Positions 45,847 through 55,129 of a stretch of DNA of 64,000 nucleotides are shown here, in pieces. Within the stretch, counting starts at the first letter, position 1. Each line of letters begins with the position of its first letter. Under the pieces are notes generated by a model that was not told the origin of the DNA, searched no databases, and was given only the letters and a program-made list of their open reading frames with translations. Source of the DNA: Limanda limanda (Eukaryota > Chordata > Actinopteri > Pleuronectiformes > Pleuronectidae); the NCBI RefSeq assembly GCF_963576545.1, contig NC_083645.1, forward strand, positions 3,930,001-3,994,000, read 5' to 3'. A program made the position numbers and the translations under genes.

Positions 45847-46371
45847 CTAGACTTCGTCATTGCCGTCTTTGTCTGGTCCAGCGACTAGGGAGTGACCTTT
45901 GACTTTCTTCCAGTAAACTATCAGCCCTTTGTCTGTTACCAATTGATCACAGGTCAGGGAAAGTTCTGAGTCCTTGACTTCCTTGTTCCTGGCATTTTTC
46001 ATTCCTTTTTCCTTCCATAAGGGAAAATGGGAGATGAAACTGTGACGGGCATAGTTTGAATCTGAACAGATCACCAACTGCGTTATAGCCAGCTGTACTG
46101 CTTGTTGCAGGGCGATGAGTATAGCAGCAATCTCTGCGTTCTGACTGGTCTTGGGTCCTAGTTGGTAGTGGGTTGGTTTGCTGCAGCTGTAGTTGACCCA
46201 TGCAAAGCCAACTCCTGCCCGGAGCTGGATCTCGTGGTGGAATGAGCAGCCAACAACATAGACCTTTGGAAGATCTTCGCAGACGTTTTGCTTCATAATA
46301 CCAGTGGTTGGAAGGCAACGATGGAGTGGTTGTTGGGAGAGATATGGGGTCTGATTGTTCATCATCATCAC
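45847..46371 (-). pseudogene. retroelement RNase H domain
   Basis: Contains the ordered RNase H motifs SQNAEIAAI (Glu), ICSDSNYA (Asp) and a final GPDKDGNDE. The position of the first catalytic Asp reads Val (YVVGCSF), so the active site is damaged. It lies downstream of a second, degenerate RNase H-like tether attached to the RT. That tether-plus-RNase H order is known for vertebrate retroviruses rather than plain Gypsy elements. The overlapping frame 46462-45947 is mostly a shadow. Confidence 0.8.
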
Positions 46372-46499
46372 AATGGTGGCACTCCCCCAAGCCTTTACCC
46401 AGGACCATCTTGTTGTTCTGAGCGTACTTCACCTCAATGTTGTAGCCTTGCAGTGCCATCATCCACGTGGCTATGCGGCTGTTTGTGACCTGCTACGGG

Positions 46500-47236
46500 T
46501 TGGTGGCACATCTCTATGATGACCTTCTGTCCTCTGATGTAGCTGCGTAAGTGTTCTACAGCCCAGACTGTGGACAGGAGTGCTTTCTCAGTCGGAGAAT
46601 TTGATTTCCACATTGCTTAGGGGTCGACTGGCGTAGGCCACGACACGTTTGTCGTACTTCTGTGCCAGGGCCGCACTGAGACAGTGGGTTGAGAAGCTTG
46701 CTTCGAGATGGAACTCTTTGTCTTTGTCTGGGTAGGCCAGACAGGATGCAGAGCAGAGTTTTTCTTTCATCTGATGGAAAGATTGTTCTTGGGGTTCTTC
46801 CCACTCGAAGGGCTTGTCTTTGCAAAGGAGTTCGGTGAGAGGTCTGGCTATTTCGGCATAGTTCTCGATGAACTGGCGGGATTAGTTACAGACCCCGAGG
46901 AAACTCCTGAGTTCTGTTAGGCGACTTGGAGCCTTGATGTCCGGGATGGCTTGTATCAGCCCTGCTTGGGGTTCAATGCCATCAGCGCCGACTGTCAGAC
47001 CAACATATTTCACCTCGGTTCGACACCAATGGCCTTTGGTGAGAGCCAAATTGACTCCTGCATTGGACAGCTACGTGAGCACATGTCGGACCTCGGTTAT
47101 GTGTTCCTCGACGGTTTGGCTCCTCATGAGGATGTCATCCACATAAATGAGATTTCCACATGTTGCGGCGTCACTCATGGCTTTGTGGAGAAAGATGTTT
47201 GAATATCCGAAAGGACACCGGTTCCAGGTATACTGG
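46500..47236 (-). pseudogene. retroelement reverse transcriptase, part
   Basis: Minus-strand RT core with YVDD at about 47137-47148, the palm motif of retroviral enzymes. After it come the region with a GADGIEPQAG stretch, the end of the palm and thumb, and a degenerate RNase H-like connection (AYASRPLSNVEIKFSD at about 46591-46640). In-frame stops near 47072 and 46885, plus frameshifts, break it. The finger motifs upstream of YVDD are mostly not readable between 47160 and 47236, so part is lost. Confidence 0.85.
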
Positions 47237-47518
47237 CTACCCCCGAAAGAGAACGGCAGTTTGTATTGGGACTTGGGAGAAAGTGGTGGCGCACATCAGA
47301 CTGATTTCCGAGCCTGAATCAAGTAGGGCCAGGTAGCTGAAGCAGCCTCCTGTTACTACTGAGGTGTATATGCGTTGTGCGTTGCCTTTCCGGACAAGGT
47401 CGCCCAAGAAAGTTAAGAAAGGAGCAGTGTCTGTGGTGAAAATTTCTTGGTTTGTTCTAGTGGTGCTTGAGTTTCCCCAACCGACAAAGTACACTCTGGA
47501 GGTGGGGATGGCGAACAC
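47237..47518 (-). pseudogene. retroelement aspartic protease
   Basis: A 94-residue frame with ALLDSGSEISLM, the active-site D-S/T-G motif of retropepsins (Asp at about 47317). The flap and the distal hydrophobic block are weak. It lies between the gag remnant and RT, the order of gag-pro-pol. It would cut the polyprotein in a working element. Confidence 0.8.
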
Positions 47519-48848
47519 CTGTTCTAGTCACGTTGATGGGGGACCAACGTCTGGATTTTTCGGGGCACAAGATGGTGGAGTAGGGCTATTAGGGGCATCT
47601 TGGTTCCTTACTGCCTCTGCCACCCAACGGCGTATTAAATCTTCCATTTGTGGATGCATTTGTTGAGGTAGCTCCTGTTGATTCCAAAGTTCCTGTTGAT
47701 TTGCAGGTTCCTGTATTCTCCCATGTTCTTGTTGCTGCCAATATTCCTGTGGCCTCCCTTGTTTGGGGTATTTGTTACCGTACTTCTTTCGTGGCGTTGA
47801 TGGGGTTCTCGCTCAGCCCAATCCTTACCTCTCTGTTGAGAGGTCGTTAGATATTGAGACCTCTGGTTGCAGGGCTGGGTTGAACCCTTCCTTTCTTGAT
47901 TTCCTCTAGTACTCTATTGGACGGATCGACGTTCCCGTTTCTCTCTTCTGGGATCCTTTTTTGCGTGGGGTATCTCGTTTCCCTCCAGCGCCAGGTCCAA
48001 TTGGGTTGAGCTTTGATTCCCAGAACCCTGGCGTCCTGTTTGTGTCCTTTGTTCGGGCGTGTTTGCATCTCCCAGGCTAGTTGAGAGTACCTTCTCATCT
48101 CTCGCATCGAGAGGTCACCAGCTCTGCAGAACATGGTGACATCATACCATTTCTTCTTCCAGCGTTACGCCCTTGGAAGTACGCCGTTCTCAGACGTCTG
48201 AAAAACTCCTTCAGAGGTTCATTCTTCCTCTGCAGGACCGCAAAGGCACCCAGGGTTGCAGAGGCCTGGTCAGTGAAGAGTGAGTACTCTTCGTGCAGGG
48301 CCTGACATAGGTCGAAATAATGATCTCTGACGTCATGTGAGAGCGTTTCTATGAAGGCATGGACGTTCCTGGCTGTCGTCTTCCAGACTAGCTTCAACTT
48401 CTCTCTGGGTGATGGGTTGGCTATGTCCAAGAGGCAGCGTTCGACCTCCTGAAGGTAATCGTCCACTTTGGACCCTCGGACGTCGGAATCAAACCGATCA
48501 ATGTCTTTGTACAGGGAATCGATCTGTCGGGTGCGGATTCCCTGTCCCCATGGTGCTGCTGAGTGCTCAGAGTTGTCTGAGTCGAGTTCCCTCCGGTGCT
48601 AGTCAAGGCAACCATCTTCTTGGCCTGCATCGGGATTGGAGGGCAAGTCCGGACGCAACCGTGAACTAGATCGTGCATCCGCCTGAGTTGTAGGCAGAGG
48701 TTGAATGTTATCCAGGTTCCTTCCTGACTGTGAATATCCTTCAGCCATCCAGGGCGGCACTCTTCTGTTGTCCTGATATGGAGCAGGTTGGTTTCGTACA
48801 GGGGGGGCTGTTTCTGGTGTGAAAGGATTTCCAACTTCCCCTGGATGG
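47519..48848 (-). pseudogene. retroelement gag, capsid to C-terminal part
   Basis: Frames 48840-48599, 48598-48095, 48134-47847 and beyond are consecutive pieces of one gag. The middle contains a helical capsid-like segment (VHAFIETLSHDVRDHYFDL, LKEFFRRLRTAYF), as in retroviral and Gypsy gag. The C-terminal part is basic and rich in Arg/Pro. No CCHC zinc knuckle was recognised. A stop at 48600 and frameshifts break it. It joins the N-terminal part at 49684-50301 across a hAT MITE. Confidence 0.75.
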
Positions 48849-48856
48849 GCGTTTGG

Positions 48857-49675
48857 TAGGGCTGCTCGATTATGGAAAAAATCATAATCACGATTATTTT
48901 TGACAATAGCAAAATCACGATTATTCAAACGATTATTATGTGCCCTTATTCTGAAGTCAATTTTATTCTTGAAATGACTATAACCGGAAGTACCAGTCAC
49001 TTCCGGTTCCGGTAATCGCAGATGACGGCTGCGTGTCTTATTCCTCAGTGAAACCAGGATATCGGTGCCCGGTTATTCTAACCCTTAATGATGGCCCCAA
49101 CACTCTCCAAAAAACACTTTGTAACTGAGAACTTTGAAATGTCCTCATTATTAAATGTTCCCATCTGCCCCCCCACTACAAGCACATACGCAGACAGAGA
49201 AAAAGAGGGGTGGGCTATGAGGACCATCATCATTTACCCCCGAACCCCGACATTGAACGGGTTCCATACAACAACAAGCGGAAAATCACGGGCTGATCGG
49301 CGCAGGGAAACGCGGGTCCGGTGTGAACAGCCGGCGGCTGCGCGCTGGAGAATGTACGCGGCGAGGCCGCTACACTGTGTGGTGCTGCTGCTGCTCGTTG
49401 GATTCGAAGAGTCGCGCTGTTTTTTAAACACCGCGACTATTCGACCACACACACAACTCGCCTCCTTCACTTCACAGCTGCTGGAGAGTGAGTGCCAGAC
49501 GCAGATAATCAGCGGGGCCGCGCTGAATGCTTTGGGGGAAGGACTGAATTGCGCATGCGTGTCTCTTTCGAAAAAAAAAGTCAAATAATCGTTTCAACTC
49601 GATTATAGTAGTTTGGAGATCGTTTGACCCCATAATCGTAATCACGATTATATTTCGATTAATTGAGCAGCCCTA
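48857..49675. mobile_element. hAT MITE inside gag
   Basis: An 819-bp element with ends TAGGGCTGCTCGATTATG (48857) and, inverted, TAGGGCTGCTCAATTAAT (ending 49675). The exact 8-bp duplication GCGTTTGG lies at 48849-48856 and 49676-49683. Subterminal AATCACGATTAT motifs recur near both ends. The centre is CpG-rich (49280-49540). The 166-codon open frame at 49088-49588 lies wholly within it, has no family resemblance and is not a gene. It belongs to a different family from the MITE at 37225. Confidence 0.95.
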
Positions 49676-49683
49676 GCGTTTGG

Positions 49684-50301
49684 TGTTGCGTGATAGTCAA
49701 AAGTCACTGTACTCTTAGGGGTTTCTGCTGGCTCCGTCCTCGCCCTCGTGTTGGCCGGGTTGGATCTCCGATAAGCGTTGTTGATTTGCCAGAGCAAATC
49801 AGTTTCGTCTGCCTGAGAATTGCGTGGCTGTGATCACAGTTGCCCTTCTAGTGTTTCTTCTCCACTGGCTTCACCGGGAGAGATGTCAATTCTTGACCTT
49901 GTTTCCAGTCCAGGGGTCCACAGACTGTTTCCTGTGTCTCTTGCTTCTCTTTCACTCTGACGTTTGATATGCTCACGCAGACCTTCACACTCCTGCAGTG
50001 TCTGGTCCCAGTCTTCGCGGGTCTTATCAACTTCCTTTTGTAATCTGGAATTTGTCATTTGCAGATGGGACTTTTCATCTAGCTCTGTCTGACATGCTGT
50101 TCGCATGGCACTGATCTTGTCAGAGTGTTCTTTGGCTTTCAGCTGGGATCTGTGGTCGTACAGGAGGGTCAGTTGGCCCAGAATTTGGGCTACTGTGCAT
50201 TGGGGACCAGAGGGGTCGTTCATGTACATGATTAGTTCCTCTATCTTTTGATCGCAGGTACTGACATCGTACCCACTGAACTCACTCACATAATTAGTCA
50301 A
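49684..50301 (-). pseudogene. retroelement gag, N-terminal coiled-coil part
   Basis: The frame 50301-49834 starts with Met and has a long Glu/Lys/Gln-rich heptad region (about residues 55-115), predicting a coiled coil. After an in-frame TGA at about 49831-49833 the frame continues to the hAT target site at 49684, and the gag text resumes at 48848. Presumably the matrix end of the polyprotein. The 5' leader lies upstream to 50434. No LTR or primer-binding site was identified there. Confidence 0.65.
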
Positions 50302-50433
50302 AACAATAAAATTATCAATTTAAGAATAATACGATCTATATTTATAATCGAGACGGGGCAACATACTGGTAACAGGGAACCAACAATCAGTCTAAAAAGA
50401 ACAGTCTCAGTTTGACAAAGTCAAATTAATAAT
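50302..50433 (-). other. gag leader remnant
   Basis: AT-rich DNA between the gag start and the 3' end of LINE copy 2. It probably belongs to the 5' untranslated leader of the retrovirus-like element. The LTR itself is missing or lies beyond the LINE, where I do not see it. Confidence 0.35.
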
Positions 50434-51126
50434 AATTCAATACTATATGTCAAGCAGTCCTGCTGCCTTCATAGTCTCTGGTCAGCAGCCAGCAAGATCA
50501 CAATCCAGCATCAAGATGGGATCCACTATAGTCCACAGTCATTGTCCACTGGCGCCAGATAGGATCCATCATCAGCCGCCGCCTCGGTCGTTGTCCACCA
50601 CCATCTGATGCCAACGCGACAAAGGATCCTCCATTATCACTGCGATCAGCCGGCACGATACAGAATCCATCAAACTGGATCCTTGCGACCTCCGATGCGC
50701 GATCCACAATCATAATCCATGGTGCGGCCACAGCTGTGGCCCTGCATCTGCGGGCGCTAAGGCACAGAAACTTCGGGAAAGGGGTCAAGTTAGAAACATG
50801 TACTGATCAGATGAGAATAACATTGATGTGATGGAGAAAAGGAAGGAGAAGCTGGAAAGAGAAGCTCTGTGTGTCATGTGTCAAAAATTCCCTTTGCGTC
50901 TTAGCGTCATCAGGGGTTTTTGGCATGTAATCAATGATACAGGCCGAACTTGAGGGTACACTGAGGCTCAAGGTAAATCTGACTGGCTACTGGTTTGTAT
51001 GGTAGTACGATGAAAACCATGTGGCCCACTCAGTAGATCAGACATCAATACCTCTATGCCTTTTTAAACTAAACGCTTCCTATTTTGAAACATAGGACGA
51101 GTTACTTTCTGCCGCACTAATTAGCT

Positions 51127-52941
51127 CTAACTATAAGCTTTATCAAAAAAGGTTTTCAGTCTACTCTTAAACGAACAGATCGTGTCTGCTTCCCGAACTG
51201 AAAGTGAGAGATTATTCCACAGGAGTGGAGCTTGATGGCTGAAAGCTTTGGCTTCTACTCTACTTTTAGAGACAAGTAAAGTAAAGACAAGTAAACCTGA
51301 ATTCTGGGATCGGAGTGCTCTAGCTGGTTGATAAGGTACTAACATCTCTTTAAGGTAAAAAGGCGCCATATCATTAAGGGCCATGAAGGTGAGGAGGAGA
51401 ATTTTAAATTCTATTCTTGATTTAACAGGAAGCCAGTGTAGCGATGCTAATACTGGAGAAATGTGTTCTCTTTTCCTGGTTCTCGTCAGGACACGTGCTG
51501 CGGCATGTTGGACAAGCTGCAGAGCTTTTAACGACTTACTGCTGGAGCTTGATAATAGTGAATTACAAAAGTCCAGTCTCGATGTAACAAAGGCGTGGAC
51601 TAGTTTTTCTGCATCTTTTTGTGAAAGGACATGTCTGATTTTTGAGATATTACGCAAGTAGAAAATGGCGGTCCTAGAAATTTGTTTTTTAGTGACTATT
51701 AAAGGACAAATCTGGATCGAAGATCACTCCCAAGTTCCTGACTGTTTCATTGGAAGCAAGGGCAATGTCATCTAGCGCAGCTATATCATTAGATAATGTT
51801 TCTCTAAGGTGTTTAGGGCCAAGTATTATAACCTCCGTTTCATCTGAGTTTAATAAGAATGTGTCCTGATAATGTTTCCTAGTGGAAGCATATATAATGA
51901 GAATAGAATTGGGCCGAGCACAGAGCCTTGTGGAACACCATGGTTAACTTTTTGTTCGCACAGACGACTCATCATTAATTTGTACGAATTGGGAGCAATC
52001 AGAAAAATAAGATTTAAACCAGTTTAGGGCGGTTCCATTAATGTTAATTAACTGTTTTAGTCTGTCTAATAAAATTTGATGGTCAATTGTGTCAAATGCT
52101 GCACTGAGATCTAACAGAACGAGGACAGACACAAGTCCCTGATCTGAAGCTATTAGAAGGTCATTAGTGACTTTTGCCAGGGCTGTCTCTGTGCTGTGAT
52201 TGGTTCTAAACCCAGACTGAAAGTCTTCATATATATTATTTTCCTGGAGAAACTCACACAGCTGATTGGCTACAACTTTTTCTAAGATTTTAGACAGGAA
52301 GGGGAGATTAGATATTGGCCTGTAATTTGCTAAAACCTCTGGGTCTAGGGTTGGTTTTTTGAGTAGGGGTTTGATTACAGCTATTTTAAAAGACTGTGGT
52401 ACATAACCTGATGATAATGACAGATTGATTGTGTTAAGTAACAAACTATTTATTAGGGGCAGAATTTCTTTAAGTAATTTTATAGGAATAGGATCTAAGA
52501 TACAGGTTTTTTGGTTTAGAACCTGAGATTATTTTAGTAAACTGATCACGAGTGATCAGAGAGAAGCTGTCTAAGTAATGGGAAAGATTCTCTGCCGTTT
52601 CTGAAATCTCTGTTGTTGGGTGGGTATTAGTGCAGGAGATGGTTGATTTTATTTCTAATAGTTAGAATTTTATCATTAAAAAAGGTCATAAAGATATTGC
52701 TATTTTGGGATCGAGGAATACTGGGTTCGGTGGAGGTGTGACTGTCTGTCAGCCTGGCTACAGTGCTGAAGAGAAACCTTGGGTTGTTTTTATTCTCTTC
52801 TATTAGTTTTGAATAATAGGCAGCTCTTGCTTTGTGGAGAGCCTTTTTATATTCTTTAACACTACTCTTCCAGTCTAGGAGATTTTCACCACTGTTGCTG
52901 GAGCGCCACTTCCTTTCTAGTTTTCTTGATATTTGTTTCAA
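51127..52941 (-). pseudogene. LINE copy 2 reverse transcriptase
   Basis: Frames 52941-52627, 52444-51944 and 51657-51127 hold the RT in pieces. They include YRPISNLPFLSKILEKVV, FQSGFRTNHSTETAL, LLDLSAAFDTIDH (motif A Asp) and then [20 protein letters not shown]. After LGNIIR the sequence jumps at about 51860 to [17 protein letters not shown], so about 40 codons with the YADD motif are deleted. The C-terminal thumb ends SFKSRLKTFFDKAYS with a stop at 51127. Confidence 0.88.
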
Positions 52942-52949
52942 CTCATGTG

Positions 52950-53960
52950 TTTTGGAATTATACCACGGAGCTAATTTACTATGTTTTACACATTTCTTTT
53001 TTAGAGGCGCTATTGAGTCTAGTTTTAATCGTAATGAGTCTGCAGAGCTATCTATGAGGTGGTCAATCTCAATAGATCTCGGGTTTTTAAAGAATTTGTT
53101 GTTTGTCGACGGATAATACGGGTTTAAATGTAATCGGAATTATTTCCTTAAATTAAGCTACAGCACTATCAGGTAGACATCTAGAATATTAGTTTTTTAT
53201 TAGGGGCATATATTCAGATAATGAAAAATCGAAGGTTATTAAATTATGGTCTGATAGTATTGGATTGCACGGAAGTACTGTTAAATGTTCAATTCCGACA
53301 CCGTATGATAATACAAGGTCAAATGCGTGGTTACAACAATGAGTAGGTTGGTGTACACACTGACTGAAACCAATTGAGTCTAGTATCGAAATAAATGCTA
53401 CGCTAAGGCTATCTTTACTATTGTCAACATGAATATTAAAGTCTCCAACAATAATAATTTATTGGTCTTTAGGACTAGGTTTGATAGAAACTCAGGGAAT
53501 TCTGTTAGAAATTCAGTATAAGCCCCAGGAGCACGATAAACTACATCAAATATGATTGGCTGTTGGTGTTTCCTGGATTGGCTTGGAAGACTAGGAACAA
53601 GACATTCAAATGAGTTGTAGCTGAGTTTAGGTTTAGGATTAATTGATAGACTGGAGTTAAAAATAGCAGCAACTCCACCTCCTCATCCGAGTTCCCTGGG
53701 AACGTGTGAATTTATATGACTGGGGTTAGTAGATTCATTTAGACTGACATATTCATCAGGATGCAGCCACGTCTCAGTAAGGGACAATAAATCTATGTTG
53801 TAGTCTGAGACTAGTTCATTAACTAAAATAGCCTTTGAGGACAGTGATCTAATGTTTAAAAGACCACATTTGAAAGTGTTTTTTCAGAGGTTGTGTTAAT
53901 TTGTATAAGATTGTGTGGAGTTCTCGCTCTGTTATTGTTTGATTTAATCAGACGGTAGAC
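52950..53960 (-). pseudogene. LINE copy 2 endonuclease
   Basis: The APE-type endonuclease domain of ORF2 is readable in fragments on the minus strand, for instance VVYRAPGAYTEFLTEF near 53495-53545, with frameshifts throughout. It nicks target DNA in active L2-like elements. Copy 1 begins within this domain, near its end. Confidence 0.7.
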
Positions 53961-53999
53961 AGACAGTCTCTATGCGGTGGTGTGACTGATCCAGAGGGA

Positions 54000-54960
54000 G
54001 CGCAGAGAAGTGTTTAGCACTGCAGCTCTGCTTCCTGGTCCCGACTCTGGGTTGTCATGTAATAGACTGGGTAATATTCCTAACAAGACCAGGTTTACTC
54101 CAAAAAGTTTGCCAATTATCTACAGAGCCCACACCATTTACAGGACACCACCTCGACAGCCAGTTAAAAGACAACATGCGACTAAACATGTCATCACCTG
54201 TTGTATTAGGGAGAGGGCCAGAGAAAATTACTGTGTCCGACATCGTTTTTGCAAAAGCACACACCGACTCAACATTAACTTTATTGACCTCCGACATACA
54301 AAGCCGGGAGACGTTGCTGCCGACGTGAATTATGATTTTACTTTATTTACGTTTAGTTTTAGCCAGCAGCTTCAATTTGAATTTGATGTTGCCGGCTCTG
54401 GCCCCCGGGATGCAATTGACTATGGTCGCTGGTGTTGTTAACCTCACGTTTCTCAGAACCGAGTCGCCAATAACCAGAGTTTTTTTCTCAGCGGATGCGT
54501 CGTTGAGTGGAGAAAATCTATTTGAAACGTGAGCTGGTGGGTCTTTAATCGTGGGCTTTTAAGGGTAGCACTATGCCCCCTCCGTACCGTCACCCAGCCG
54601 CCCTGGGCTACCAGCTGCAAGGGGGAGGTCGATGGACTGCTAGTTGTGGCTAAGCTACGGGCTAAGATACGTGGCTTTGCGGCGGCTAGCGCGGGCCGGC
54701 TTACTACAGCTAACAGGGGTTCTCAGCTGCGGAGCCGAGCTTCTAAGTCGCTAAGCCTCGCCTCCATCGCTACCAACACACTACATTTATTACATGTACC
54801 ACTACTGTTAATGGAGGCAGAGGAGAAGGTAAACATGAGACACTCGGAGCAAGAGAGAGCAGTGGAGCGAGAGGGAGAGAGAATAAACGCTGCTAAAACT
54901 ACGAGCGGGAGTTTTAAACAGAACACAGAATCACAAAGCACCAGAGAGTAGGGGCTGGAA
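54000..54960 (-). pseudogene. LINE copy 2 ORF1 with SGNH-esterase-like domain
   Basis: The minus strand starts with a Cys-containing segment and coiled-coil-like MEARLSDLEARLRS (54730-54775). Then come [12 protein letters not shown] (about 54445-54480), the GDS block of SGNH hydrolases, [17 protein letters not shown], and [16 protein letters not shown] (about 54170-54220). The final block with the catalytic Asp-x-x-His is not readable after GLVRN. Esterase-bearing ORF1 is known in CR1/L2-type LINEs. Several frameshifts are present. Confidence 0.78.
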
Positions 54961-55129
54961 TGTGAGGGGGTTTAACTATATACCGGTGATTTTAGCCGTA
55001 GTAGTACAGAAAGACAGTTGTGTTTAGCAGAGGATTTAATTCAGATAGCAGCCACCACCCGCAGCAGTAACAGGAAGTGACGAAATGACGCAGCACGCTT
55101 ACCGGAATGACGTAAGCACCTAAATTTAT

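Larger units (their letters stand above)
50434..55125 (-). mobile_element. L2-like LINE, copy 2 (near full length)
   Basis: Same family and orientation as 33705-36017. In minus-strand order it has a 5' UTR (from about 55125), ORF1 with an SGNH-esterase-like domain (54960-54000), ORF2 endonuclease (53960-52950), RT (52941-51127) and a 3' UTR down to about 50434. The 3' UTR stops near TGTCAAGCAGTCC, where copy 1 has about 350 bases more, so the true 3' end is missing. Frameshifts and a deletion over the RT active site make it dead. Confidence 0.88.

Noticed and set aside
46288..46488. Plus-strand open frame in the RNase H region
   Set aside because: Shadow of the minus-strand pol remnant.
49088..49588. 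166-codon open frame
   Set aside because: Lies entirely inside the hAT MITE at 48857-49675, has no family resemblance and owes its openness to CpG-rich repeat DNA.
54010..54951. Plus-strand open frames of 140-143 codons
   Set aside because: They are antisense to the LINE copy 2 ORF1, whose SGNH-esterase motifs are clear on the minus strand.
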